Below the pieces are notes generated by a model. That model saw nothing but the letters and a program-made list of their open reading frames with translations, searched no databases and had not been told where the DNA came from. DNA of 64,000 bases from Lichenostomus cassidix (taxonomy: Eukaryota; Chordata; Aves; Passeriformes; Meliphagidae), in the NCBI GenBank assembly GCA_008360975.2, contig CM039184.1, positions 49,132,797 to 49,196,796 on the forward strand, given 5' to 3'. Of the stretch, positions 12,141-23,876 are shown piece after piece; the stretch's first letter is position 1, and each line of letters begins with the position of its first letter. Both the position numbers and the translations under genes were made by a program.

Positions 12141-14566
12141 AAATAGCAGCAGGCAAAGAAGCTCTCCAGCTCAGCACAGCAGTCAGACTCAGCCAAAACA
12201 AGCAAAAGCAGTGGAAGGAACAAAGGTCCAGACATGGTACTGTGGGAAGAGACCAGAGCAGCCAGACCATGAGGAACAGAGCAGAAGGAGGATCATGGAG
12301 AACCAGCACACCAAGACAATGTCCTACTGATCAACAGCTTTCTGTGTTTATTTGCTGGATTTCCACTGGGTAACAGTAATAATTGTTGAAAAAGTTAGAA
12401 TATGTTGTAAAAGAAAATGGTACCTAGGCAAAAATTTTCTCCTTGAAGTTTTATTGACCGGCATTAAGAAAAAGAGCATTTCTACAGAATTCTGGTATTT
12501 AGCATTTCAAACCATTTTCGCTTCTTAGCAAAGACTGGAAAATCTTTTATCTTCCTCCTTTCAGGACTACAAGCAGGCTGAAAAACTTGTGTTTTTGTAC
12601 ACCTTGTGCATCATAACTTTGTTGACATCACCTTGTTTGACCTAGAACTGCTTTGACATAATAATCTGTCACCTGTGTAGCACACTAATGGGTATTTCCA
12701 CTTAATTTCTGATAATACTGTTGCAGGCTCTTTGAAGCCACATGCCTGGAAATGGCTTCCTTGTATGTAAAAATCTGGGGCAAAATATTCTTGAAGTGCT
12801 TGTTAAAGAAAATACCTTCTTTAGCAAGGAAAAATTGAGCCCATGTAAACCCTGTTCAACCTTCAGTTCTATACTTATTGAACATAAGAGGAGAAAGAAA
12901 GCACTTGAGGCACCTCCATTAGACAGTATTCTCCCTTATCAGGGCAGACTGCTGTCTGGTTTCCTGTCTCAAGCTACTTCTTAGAAGGAGAAACAGTCTA
13001 GTAAGGATAAAAGATCAGACTTTTGAAAACAAGTGAAGTATGTGGAATGGCATGATAATCTTTCCCTTCCAAACTGAACTTCGTTTTTTTGGTTGTGTTT
13101 TTCTTAAGAGGTTAATTTTTAAGATAATTTAAAAGGAGAAATCTTAAACCTTTTTATTACGAGGGAAAAATGACAGAAAATACCATTCTCTTCTGTGAAG
13201 GGTTCTGCTATTTCAGGAAATGTGAAAAAGAGATTCAACATTTTTTATATAACATGGGAAAGAAGAAAGGAAATCTACTACTAGAGAAAGGAAATATACA
13301 TTTAGGAATAATAGCCTAAATGATTGATTCAAACAAGGATCTGAATACACGGTAAATGTCGATGATGGTCTATGCACCTATGGAAATGAAGGAAAAACCA
13401 GCTAGGGGAAAGAGGTGGACAGTGTAGTGGGTACAAATATGACAGTGATCAAAGCAGCTTAGACTCTTTAAAAGTGGAAACTGTCATGCCTTCATGGATC
13501 AAGTTAGCTTATTGGTAAGACACACTGACTGCATGATAGGCAGACCATGCATTTGCTTCGAGGTTTTTTTCCTTCTGAGTTAGTTTACTATTTAAAACCT
13601 GTTGGAGCTTTGTCTTTCCATTTGGCTGATCTACACTTACGCTTCCTTCCCCTGGGAGATATCACCTACGGCTACAAAACCTGCAAAGGAAGCTTTGGCA
13701 TCAAGTGAATGCTTCACAGGGAAGAGTTAAATCTCTCCTAAAACCAGCTCTGCCAAACTTCATATTCTGGATTGGAAGCAACTAGCCTCAGAAAGAAAAC
13801 ACAAAGATTGAATGCCGCCAGCATAAAAGAAATCTAAAAGACCTCCTGTTAGCAGTGTTAATTAATATTTAAAAGTTGGGTTTATAAAAATTATTATAAT
13901 TTTAACCTCAGTTCCCTATTTTATAGAACTTCTGGCTACAAAAAGGTGTGAACCACAAAACTTACTGCATTTATTATACAGCAGTTTCCAATATTAAACA
14001 AATTTAAATGCGACTTTTTTCCTCTGTCATTGGGAAAAAAGCTTAAATGTATGAAATCTTGTGCAAATTAACAGGCCAAGAATTAAGATATGTAATCATA
14101 TTCTAATGGATAAACTCATCCACGGTGTTCTAAAATGAACAGGAAACCTACAAAATAAAAACAACTGAGAGCAACAAATTGAAATAATCAATAAACAACT
14201 TACCAAAACTGTGTGGCCCAATACTTCTTTTTATCTGGATTTCTGGACAGACAAGAGAGAGTCTGCTGTAAGTATGTGCACACAATGCAATAAATTTTTT
14301 TTCACATACAACTAAGCTCTGAAAGAAATTTACAGTGTGAATTTCAGATACTTCTTAAAAGATACCTGCAATGACCACTAACAGCTAACCTGTAGCATCC
14401 AGAAGAGCAAGAGCAGGAACTAATAGACTAATTCAAAAATTATGGGGGGGGAAAGAGTAAAATGAAAGGGTGGAAGTATTTCAGTGTGTACAGAAATCAC
14501 GCATATTCCAGCCCATAAGAGACAGAGAAGAGTAAACACTCCATCTCGCATTTTCATCCAGGGCAC
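12141..14566. other. Anonymous DNA
   Basis: No gene is recognised. The 80-codon open frame at 12742-12984 has no known motif. A run near 13500-13570 superficially resembles a tRNA but does not fold convincingly. Confidence 0.4.
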
Positions 14567-14626
14567 ACTGAAGTTAATGAAAGTCTTTCTCTTGATTTCA
14601 ATGAGCTTTGGCTTGGGTCCTTTAGC
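14567..14626. repeat. Trace of ancient amniote interspersed repeat
   Basis: TTGATTTCAATGAGCTTTGG followed by CTTGGGTCCTTTAG resembles a common old amniote repeat tail (TTGACTTCAATGGGCTTTGG, then ATCAGGCCCTTAG). The match is short and eroded, as expected for an insertion older than the bird radiation. Confidence 0.35.
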
Positions 14627-17378
14627 TCTTCTTCTGTCAGATCCAAAGCAATAGAAAGATTTATATTTTTCTCAATTTCCTTTGAATTTTTCACTGTCTG
14701 CGTGCAACAGGGTGAGGGGAAAAGATTAATATAAAAACAGGACTAAAACAATTACTTTTATGCATTCAAAAATGCAAAATGTGGGACAGCAGTACTTATA
14801 AAAAAAAAGTCAAGACAGCAGAACCTCATTTTTTGTATTACATCTGGGAGACAGTGAATCTTCTAGTCTGTATAAGGAGAAAATACCTACTCCTTTCGAG
14901 ATTTGGAAATACGAAGTGCTTAGAGTGGGCCATTCAGGTTGAGTAAGGACCAAAGCCAGAACCCTCTTACAAATAAGAGCCTACAGATGTGGACTTTCTT
15001 CTCACTTATGCTCTTTACACATCAGTGCAATTCTGTGACTTTAACGGAGCTATTCCAGATCAGCTGATGAGCAAGCGAGAGCAGAAAACTGGCTCACAAC
15101 TTTCTAGAGACTTGAGTTCAAGTTTTCAGCGAACAGAGCAAAGCTTTCCAGTTCACCCCCATTACTACATTGGAGTCGAGGGTGCACGTTAAAGGTTAAC
15201 TTGGAAACCTCGTTATGACATAAGACAGGCATCTTAAGCAATCCTGAGTGTGTAGAGACATGATAACTCATCGGGTGGGGATTGGGAGTTGAGGGGCAGT
15301 GACAAGGGGCCTGGACCAGGCTACCGAACTGCCAGAAAACAGCCTGAAACAGGAAAGAACACCACATATGCCACTTGGAATGTGTGACGCAAACCCCAGC
15401 CTTGAAACAAAGAACAGGAAACAGCTCTGCTGGCTGCGCTGGGGAGAAAGCACAGAGAAACATTTAGGCGGCCCTCCCTGACCCTATATTCATGAGCAGC
15501 TGGAGTCTTTTAAAACAACAACAGTGGGTGGAGGTGTTTGTTCATTGGGTGTGAATAAAAACACTGTCCTTATGCAGGGGACCTGCCCTATTTACAAACA
15601 GGCTCCCTTAGCATGAGGCAGCAGGAGATTTTAAGACACCACAGGTCATGAGGATTTGCTGAAACCTTTCCTTAGACCAGTTGGTTTATTATTGTATTTA
15701 CAGAATGCCAGTAGCTAAACACAGCTCTGGCTTCATTACATCAAAGAGGCAGCGCCCAGCCTGGCAGTAAGCACCTTCTTCACAGACAGAGCTGGGGGAT
15801 GAGACCATTGCAGGAAGGATTTGTAAAGCTTGAGGCTGCTCCTGGACAGTGGCTCACTCATGCTCAGTACTGCTCCATAGCTGAGGACCAACGTCACGCA
15901 GTGCACCCAAGAATATTTTTCTAAGCCATCACATGCTTAGCTTTCCACATCCCTGTTTTCATATGCACTCAGACTTCATTTCAGAATCTGATTTCCCGTG
16001 GATCTACTACTTTTATCTTTGAAGCACCCAAATATATAGCTGAATAACTGAAATAAGCTGAGGCAGAGGGACAGCACAACTTGTCTAGATTTCATGCCGT
16101 AGAGTAACTTCAACACTTGTTTTCCTTCAAAGCTGTGGTTTCAAATACTCTTCTCTTGGATACCTTGCATCGCTTATTTATATACCACGGGTGGGACATC
16201 TAATATTATCAAATGTTGAGAATGTGTTACAGCAAATTACATGGATGAGTACCACAACAACACCAATGAATGCTGCGGGGTTTCAGGGCTGGAATTTAGT
16301 AATGAACATGGGGTGAAAACTGGCTAGTACAGCATCTACACAGCAACGTGTGGGTGTAGATTTTATGCCAGTAGTATCAGTTCCTTACCTCTTCATACTG
16401 AGTAACTGCAAATATAAGTAATTTGGTGATGGTATAACATCTCTATTACCTCTGAGTCTTCAACGAATCTCACTCACATTTACATCAATATTTATCTGAA
16501 GGCTTTTGCTTTTGGCTAAACAGGTGTTGCCTAGGTCAAATGCTCACAGCACCTAAGGGCTCCCTCGCTGCTCTGCAACCTGGAGGAAATTTTGCTTGGA
16601 TTCTCAGGAAAGGGACAGACCATTTAGCATTCTTTCCTGCCCCCACCCCTTGCCCTTACTCCTAGCCTGTCTTGGGATTTGTAACATACCTGTAACAGGG
16701 GAAAAAAAAAAAACAACCCAGAAATATTTGCCTTCTTGTGAAAAAAAGGTTACTCAAGTAGCTTCAGGTTTTTTGCATTTTGATACTAGACAATATATTC
16801 TTAAAAATACAAGGCGAAAGCTAGTTTGAAATAAGTATCTTCCGGGTCAGGCGGGATTATCAAATCCACATATAATTCCTCTCACACAAGTACCAGCTGC
16901 TCATGTGATTATCACATCGGTGTATCTTGGAAAAGTCACTAGCCATGTAATTCCTTGTTTTCAATACAGGTAACGTATATTTATAAATATTAGTTTAAAA
17001 GAAATCAAGTCTTCAGAGTTCTCCTATCAGCCACCCAAATTCAGCTTTACCCAACAATTGAGCCTTCAGAGTTCAATTCCAGTGACACTTCCTGAATTTT
17101 CAAAGGTAAGTGACTAAAACCCAGCAGGCAGTGCAGGTACAGTACCTGAATCAAAAGGGAAGTACACAAACCAACTTTAATGTATTTTTTAATGTAACTC
17201 CTGAATGACCACTGGAGCTATTCTGAACTAGGTCTTTCTCCCAAGCTCTGGTTAGGTGCTGAGATCTCTCAGCGCAGGCTCGTGTTGCTGAGCCTTCCCT
17301 AGCCAGGGTTTCCCTAGCTGTGCCAGGCACTCCCCTGACAGCAGTCCAAAGCAAGTAACTCCAATTCCCATCCTGGTG
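14627..17378. other. Upstream flank of the CpG island
   Basis: No coding exon is recognised. The part at about 15460-15660 is free of repeats and contains forkhead-like TATTTACAAACA and other AT-rich motifs. It could be a regulatory element, but this is weak. A poly-A run lies at about 16700 and a G run at about 14440. Confidence 0.35.
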
Positions 17379-17508
17379 AAAACAAAAAAAAAAAACCAAA
17401 ACCAAAAAAAACAACAACAACAAAAAAACCAAACCAGAAACAAACCAAACAAAAAAACCCCAAAAAAACCCTAAAAAACCCAACCAACCAAAAAAAACCC
17501 CACCAAAA
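17379..17508 (+). repeat. A/C-only low-complexity tract
   Basis: Over about 130 bases the plus strand uses only A and C apart from a G at 17437 and a T at 17472. It is built from A runs, AAC triplets, CCAAA and AACCC units. The minus-strand open frames of mainly Phe, Trp, Gly, Val and Leu across it are compositional artefacts. It ends about 50 bp before CpG density rises sharply. Confidence 0.85.
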
Positions 17509-17612
17509 GCAAATAAAAATCATTCCAAAAACGAACAAATGGCATCCAGCAAAGGGTTACTTCTAACCCCGCACTTCGCTGCTGTGGTGTCCCACGTTTT
17601 ACCTTCGCCTGC

Positions 17613-17644
17613 ATGGCGGCAAAGCGGTGCTAAAGTGACGTGAC
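17613..17644 (+). promoter_or_regulatory. YY1-like and CRE-like motifs at the island edge
   Basis: ATGGCGGC at 17613-17620 matches the YY1 core, and TGACGTGAC at 17636-17644 is a CRE/E4F1-type element. Both are common near start sites of CpG-island promoters. Their pairing within 32 bp at the left edge supports a start site nearby but does not prove one. Confidence 0.35.
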
Positions 17645-18347
17645 AATACAAGGGGCAGACTTTCGGGAGGCGATTTCATCCTTGACTCCAGCAGGAGTTA
17701 CACGGGGGACATGGCGCTGCCGCTCCGCGCTGCGGGTGGGACACGGCAGGACGCGAGCTCCCGCCCGGCATCCTCCCAACGCCCGCGAAACCGAGCGAGC
17801 CCGCTATACTTTCCACCTCGGTGTGGTCGGGCACTGTATCCCGCCAGGGAAGCGATGGCACTTCAGTCTCTCGCCGCAGACGCGCCTGTCCCGCCCCGGC
17901 GAGGCCGGGGGCTGCGGCCGCGCTGGGCGGGAGAGCGGCCCCGAGGGGCGGGCGGCCCGCGGGCCCTCCCGCCGGGACATGCGGGCGGGGGAGGGCGCCG
18001 GGGCAAGGCGCCCCCCGAGCGGCGCCGTCGGCCACACAGGTGCGCTGCCCGCCCGCGGACAACGGCAGCCCTCCGGCCCCGGCTCCCGCCGGCCGCACGG
18101 CGAGTTTCCCAGACGCCGCGGAGGAAGTCCCGCCGTGAAGCCCCGCGGCGAGTCCTGCTCCCCCTTCCCCGCAGCTGCGGCCTGACGGAGACCTAGTTCC
18201 CGCCACCCCCCGGCGCGGCTGCGGCTCCCGCGGCATCTCCTCGCCGCCTCGGGCTCCGCGCCGCTCGCCGCGCCTGGAAACTTTCCTCCTCCGGCACCTC
18301 CATCCCGCAGCCGGAACAGCCCGGCCCCCGCACTACCCCCGCCCTCA

Positions 18348-18354
18348 CACTTAC
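18348..18354 (-). other. Candidate 5' splice donor, minus strand
   Basis: On the minus strand the sequence reads GAGC/GTAAGTGTGAG, a strong donor. An exon ending at 18355 would run leftward out of the island. If translation began at the ATG complementary to 18583, the exon would encode about 76 GC-rich residues with no recognised domain. The exon could equally be 5' untranslated. Confidence 0.35.
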
Positions 18355-18593
18355 GCTCGGCGGGCGGTGCGGGGTGCGCCGCGGCTCTTTCGGCTCCCGC
18401 AGCGCCGGGGGTCGCGGTAGGCGGCGCGGGCTGGGGGCGCTCCGGTGGGACCGAGGCACGAAGCCGGCGTGTCCCGCGTCCCCGCGGCTGAGGCGCCTCG
18501 GCGGTGTCTCCGGGTCTGTGTGCGAGGAGGAGCTGCCCGCTCCCGCCCTCCGCCCGCTCGCCTTCCCCCCGGGCTCCTGGCACCGGGCCGCGC

Positions 18594-18604
18594 TGTCACA
18601 TGAC
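18594..18604. promoter_or_regulatory. M-box / E-box like motif
   Basis: GTCACATGAC in the middle of the CpG island matches the TCACATGA M-box recognised by MiT-family bHLH-ZIP factors (MITF, TFE3, TFEB) and resembles the GTCACGTGAC lysosomal CLEAR element with one change. It lies about 45 bp upstream of the plus-strand donor. Confidence 0.3.
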
Positions 18605-18645
18605 GCCGGCGCCGCTCGCCCTGCCAGGCTCCCCAGGCCGGCGGG

Positions 18646-18651
18646 GTGAGT
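18646..18651 (+). other. Candidate 5' splice donor, plus strand
   Basis: GCGGG/GTGAGTGG is a good plus-strand donor inside the island. It would end a first exon running rightward. It lies 292 bp to the right of the minus-strand donor, so the two implied exons would converge on the same short interval. Either one is unused or the transcripts overlap. Confidence 0.3.
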
Positions 18652-18834
18652 GGCGGTGGGAGGGTCACGGCGGGGAGCGCGGCCGGGCGGGTCCCCGCCC
18701 GCGGGGTGGAGGCTCCGCCGAGGGGCCGGGGGGAGTCACCGCTCACAAACAGCCGGGCACGCACTGACTGAGCGCCCGCCCTGCCTCCGGGGGGCAGACA
18801 GCTTCGCACAGACACTAATTATCCCCAGCAGCCC

Positions 18835-18853
18835 GGGGAGGGGAGGGGAGGGG
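18835..18853 (+). promoter_or_regulatory. G-quadruplex motif in CpG island
   Basis: There are four G4 runs separated by single A residues (GGGGAGGGGAGGGGAGGGG). This is a canonical, very stable parallel G-quadruplex motif with one-base loops, of the kind seen in several vertebrate promoters. Confidence 0.6.
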
Positions 18854-19690
18854 TGCGGGGCCGCCCCACCGACAAACCTGCCCGTCCAGCTCCTCCTCCC
18901 CGCCCGTGTGTCAGGCAGAGGCGTGCACCTGGCACCGGCCCTGCGGCAGGGCGCACCCCTCCCTGCTTCCCTCCCTCCGCGTCCACCCCGGCCGACCTGC
19001 GGCGGCAGCAAAACAACAGCAACACCCAGCGCCCGGGGGGAAGGAAGGGAGGTGCTCACGCTGGGCCGCTGCCGCCGAGCTGGCTTCGCCGGGGGGGGCT
19101 GGGAAAGGGCGCGGGGCGGCTCGGAGCCGGGCGGCGGCTCCCCGGCCCTGCCGCCGCGGGCTGCCCGCGCCGCGCCCCGTCGCGCCGGGGGAGGTGGCGG
19201 GGCCGGGCGGGGCGAGGGCCGGAGCGCGGCGGGCGTGGGGCAGAGGTGTCGGCCCGGCTCCGCCCCGGCTTGGCGGCTCGCCCGCTGGGACCGCCGGCTG
19301 CTGAGGCCCGTGTCGGGGTGGTTTTTCTGGCTGCGTTCAGCCCGTCGTGCCCCGGGTGCGCTCCCGCCGGAGGGAAAGGGGCTGGCGGGGACAGGCGCTG
19401 CCAACTCCCCTCGACGCGGCCCCCGTCGCCAGAGGCGGCGTCCCCTCCCTCCCCCAGCCGTGCCGCCCCTGCCTGCCCAGCCCTGCGCCTGGCACCGGCC
19501 CGGGGCAGGTGTGTGTGCGTGACCCAGCCCGGCCCTTCCCCGGGCTCCGGTCGCAGCGGGAGGGGCGGGAGCGGCGCGGGGCCGCGCTGCCCGGGGTGCC
19601 GCTCTGCGGGGCTGTCGCTGCCGGCGCGGGGGATGCCTGTGCCCCAGCTCTGCGCTTGGTGCTCCAGACAGTTTCCAGCGGAGTGCACTG

Positions 19691-22209
19691 CACGTGCCTT
19701 CTGTTCAATGGGAGGCAGTTATCTCTACCCGCAGATAGACCGAGGGACTTCACTGGGAGCAATACTTTAAAAGAAAAATAAAGTATCCTGGCTGACTGTA
19801 TCAATTCCACTGGTTAGGGAGAAGTGCTGTCACTAATTCACTGCAATGTGCATACGCTGTAGTGTGCCCTATAAACTCATGTTCTCTCCTTACTGATGTA
19901 TGGTACCTAACCATGAGGCCAAAGAAGAGGCAAATACTGTGCTTGGCAAGGCCCGGTCCAGTGCTAATTGAGTGGACAGATGAAAAGCCAGCAATACTTC
20001 TTGTGAATGGAGAGGTCATCCTGCAGGTCTCAATTTACATGCTTTATTTCATGGATAAAGTCAGTGGTAGGGGCTGAGGATTTCCAGCTCTGTAGGACCA
20101 GTCCATGTATATAACTGTCTTAATAGGACCCTAGTGTATCATACCTTTTTCTTTGTATGTTTGTGAAATTTCTGTTCACTTCGATTCTTACTGACCTAGT
20201 CAATAATGCTGTAAAAACAAAATTAAGGAAGGGCAAAGGATGGGGGAAGTATGGTCAAACACACTGCTGTGCATGTATGTTCAATCTATGTCTTTATTCC
20301 TTTGATGTTTTAATAAATCCCTTGACTTAGTTTGTCTGTATGGCTTTAAAAGCAAATTAAGACACCAATCTGAGGCCCTGAAGGGTATGACTCAAGTTAC
20401 ATAACAATAAATTTTAGTATCTGCTGCTAAGTAATTACACCATATCATGTCACAACAAGGTATTGTTGAAATACTATCATATAGCTCATAAAGTGTCATT
20501 TTTTTATTATAAGCCTATAAAATAAACAGAATGCCGTGTTATACACATGGGCACAAAACATTCATTAGGGCTGTGAAAAAGAGCTGCTGTAGTTTTCTTG
20601 CATGAACATGCTCAAGATAAAGTAGGTATGTCCCAGTTTGCATTCTTTTATTCTGGGAACTAGCAGAGGTTAAATAGCTAAGTGGAACCCTTAGGTCAGA
20701 GGCAGAGCTGTTTTGATGTCAAATCATGAGAAATTCCAAAATACTTAGTATTAGCCAGCATGCTGCTCCTGGTGAAGTCACTGTCTTTTCTTGCTATTAT
20801 CTAGCTCTAGCCTCAGACGAGCTGTTTTAATCTGGTGTAATTTTACTGTCTTCTTGTGAAGTGGCAGAGGAGATGGAGGATTGAGAATGCTGCTTTTGCA
20901 CCGTTAAGATTGTACATCTATCAGCGTTTTGGTGCCTTCCTGTTTGTTTTTTCATAGTTTAACAATTCAAAGTTCAAATTCTGAAGGGAGCAGAATCTTA
21001 CTGATTTCAGTGGGAATTGAAAAATCAGAAGGGAGGAGCTGGGAGCAGAGAGAGTCCTTGCCATCTGGTTAGCAGACCCAGCACTTTCCAGGTCTGGAAG
21101 TGTTTCTAGATCAAAGGACTGGTTGATGGCAGCCCTTAACATCTTCCAGCACAACACCTCTTCCATCTCTGCTGTGCCCATCATCCCCACAGAATGACTT
21201 CTCTCTCAAAATGGAAGGAAGAGAAGTGATATGCATGCCCTTGGTATTGAAAAAAAGAAAGAATGCTCTTTGGGTGTCCTTTGGTATGTAGCACATGCCA
21301 TGAGTCCTTGCAACAAGATGGAGCATTTAACATTGTGGGGCCTTGAGGATCCATAATCCCAAGCATTAGGAAGAGGAAGAGTGTTGACACATCCAAGTTT
21401 CTGATATAAGCAGACAGGAGGTGTTACATAGAGTGGGTTGAGGGGAACGTATGGATCTCTGGTGTGAACAAGTCAGTATTAAAATGTTAAACGAAAGGGT
21501 ATAATATGTTCAGATTTCTGTTAAAAGACCAAATCCAGCCATTTGTTGACATGAACCCTCGCTACATTCAGCTAAATTGCCACTGTGGTAAATGTAACTG
21601 TTCTGTCACATTTCTGACATATTCTGCTTCCCAAAAATCAGTTAAAAATAAATAATTAAGAATTCTGTGTACTTTTCAGTCCTTAGTTCAACTTCAGATT
21701 ATGAGGTGAATTGGGAGTAGTTTTGTGGATCCAAGCAATACAATTGTTAAGCTGGCATTTCTTACAAGTTGTTCTGTATTACAAAATGTACTATATATAT
21801 AGTCAGTGAGTGGTATTTATGCAGGGAAGAGGTCCACTGCGGTCAGTGGGCTTTTTCCTTAGTCTACAGGTACACGTTTGAGTGATTTAGATATCTGTGT
21901 ATAAACTTACTGTGTCTGCAGAGTTTCAGGTCAGATAGTCACCTCATACATCTGGTACTGACTGAACAGCTTCTGGAAGGAATGAAGGAGGGGTCATCAC
22001 ATAGCCAACGATATTCGTTACTTTTGTTAACACAGTCCACATTTTGGAAGACCCATAAATTTCACACTTAAAATGCTATTAATTTATTGCACCCCAAATG
22101 TTTAATCTCCATAGTACGGTGAGGATACAGGCTCTAAGTCCAAGTTGTTATAAATGTAGAAGTTGAAGCAGTACGAATTTGAATAGAAGCTTAAATGACT
22201 TAAAAGCTT
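19691..22209. other. Anonymous DNA downstream of the CpG island
   Basis: Composition returns to AT-rich. No exon with recognisable coding content is seen. The small open frames here (72-89 codons) have no known motifs. A short TA repeat lies near 21790. Confidence 0.4.
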
Positions 22210-22482
22210 AGGTATGTTTACACTGCAGTCACAGACATACCTGAGCTGGTTTAAAACTAGTCAACTGGGGAGCTGGTAGCAATCTAGCTGTGGCAGTGCA
22301 GACCTTGTATCTGTCTGGAAAACATGCCCAAAAAGGTGGGTAAATACTTGAGTGGTTAGGCTGGCCTGAACTCAATGCCTAGACTACTACCAGTGCCCAA
22401 CATAGATAATTTAAAGCTCGCCTGGCTGTGTATACACAGTATTGCAGTCACATCACTTGTGACTATAGCATAGATGTACCCT
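22210..22482. mobile_element. Possible degenerate inverted-repeat element (MITE-like)
   Basis: The left end AGGTATGTTTACACTGCAGT, followed by CACA, pairs imperfectly with the reverse complement of the right end, which reads GGGTACATCTATGCTATAGT followed by CACA. About 15 of 24 positions agree, including the terminal GGTA and the inner AGTCACA. Short non-coding elements with 'TGTCTACACTGCA' ends are common in sauropsid genomes. No convincing target duplication is visible, and the superfamily is not assigned. Confidence 0.4.
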
Positions 22483-23876
22483 TCGGTGAATTCTGTGACT
22501 CAGCCTTGTCTTCGGGCAGATGATTCCCATGCTGTTATGGGAGTTTTGTGACTAGTGTCAATTCAGTGGTCCATGGGAAAGGCCTTTGCAAGTATTAAAT
22601 AACTCACAGCACAGTGTAGGATGCACCTTTATTGCATTGAGACTTCCAATGTTGTACCGGTGGGCTCTCATTTTGCAGCCACTCAGGCACGTGAGCAACT
22701 TGTGAGTCAGCTTGCATGTTTGCATAATTGGGACCTTCTTGTTTGCTTGGAGGAAGGGCAAGGCAAGGGTGAGTCGCCAGGCTTCCTGGCTCTGTCATAC
22801 AGGTGTGGACAAGAGGAAACCACTGGAGGAGCTTGGGCAGAGCTGGTATTGAGGTGCATGGGGCCTAGGGCAGAGGCTACTGTGTGAACCCCTCCCTGCC
22901 TCCTCCTGCCCACACGTGGATGACGAGTCCTGCTGCCTGACCTGGCCCAGGTTCCTCCCTCTGCCTGTCGCTTCCTGTGGCCCAAAGACCAAGACAATTA
23001 ATGTAGTTCCTCACCCCTGAAATGAATTCACATTTTGTGCAGAAACAAATTTCAGACACCACAACACAAGGTTATTTTGTGTTCACTGCCTCACGCAAGG
23101 AAGGGATGGACAGCTGCTCTTTCTAGTTAAAACCACTGAGTCACACACATGACTGCTTTTAACAAAAATCAGCCCTCTGAGGGCCAGCCCTCAAGCCCAC
23201 TGCAGCAATCAAAATTACAGAGGCAACATGTGGGGACTGGGGCATGTGTGTGTTGAATTTCTTGTTATATGTTGATGTTTTTAAGAATAGGCATGATTTT
23301 GTTACAGGCATGATGATTACTGAAGGCTGCTGAGCTTCTTGAATTTCATTATTTGAAGTGTAGAAAGATGGCTGAATTTAGTAGCAATGTCCAAGATGTA
23401 GTTAAGGGACACTTGAAGTTTCCACTGCAGAAAGAAAAACGACAATTTTAGAAGCAAGAGCAGATATGTATGTATGAAGATTGATTGGTATGGAGACCAA
23501 ATCTTCATCAAGCTTATGCTGGTGTGAGCTCAAGATTATGTGTGGATGATGTTACAATTGAGAACAACTTCGTGGAGGTGCCCGGTCTCTTAATGCTGTT
23601 CTTGAGCTTTATTTCTGTAATGATGTTTTCCTCAGTACTGGGGCTGGATTTTCTCCTCAGAGTGAACAACAGGAAACAGAAAGATGATGTGGTTCTCCCA
23701 TACAAAAATATATGCAGTCAGTGGTTTGGTTATAAAAGGTGTATTTCTTTTAGTCTGTGTTCACTGTTCCTTCCCAACAAAAAGCAGGTCAAAACACATG
23801 GATAAGAAGTGACTGTCACTGTATAAAGATTTTTTCTGTGTTCCAAAAATATGGTCTGGAAGTCTTGAAATGATAG
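22483..23876. other. Anonymous DNA
   Basis: No gene is recognised. The part at 22740-23000 is moderately GC-rich and has overlapping small open frames on both strands. The 106-codon open frame at 23485-23805 has a hydrophobic stretch but no recognisable family and no supporting splice structure. Confidence 0.4.

Larger units (their letters stand above)
17560..19690. promoter_or_regulatory. CpG island, probable promoter
   Basis: Composition switches abruptly from AT-rich to very GC-rich with dense CpG for about 2.1 kb, then reverts. Several GC boxes are present (GAGGGGCGGG at about 17943 and GGAGGGGCGGGAG at about 19558). CpG islands of this size in vertebrates are usually promoters. There is no clear TATA box. 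Many long overlapping open frames exist on both strands, rich in Pro, Arg, Gly and Ala, as expected from GC-rich DNA with few stop codons. None is recognisable, so none is called. The transcript it drives cannot be identified; its coding exons would lie outside the window, or it may be a non-coding RNA. Confidence 0.85.

Noticed and set aside
13498..13572. tRNA-like sequence (TTAGCTTATTGGTAAGACAC with a TTCGAG further on)
   Set aside because: The acceptor stem and T-arm do not pair convincingly and there is no clear anticodon stem of the right length. Chance or a highly decayed tRNA-derived sequence is more likely.
17151..17538. Hydrophobic minus-strand open frames of up to 110 codons rich in Phe, Trp, Gly and Val
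   Set aside because: They lie across the A/C-only tract and reflect its T/G-only complement.
17640..19810. Many long overlapping open frames in the CpG island, up to 305 codons
   Set aside because: They occur on both strands and in most frames, are rich in Pro, Arg, Gly and Ala, and match no family I know. GC-rich DNA with few stops explains them.
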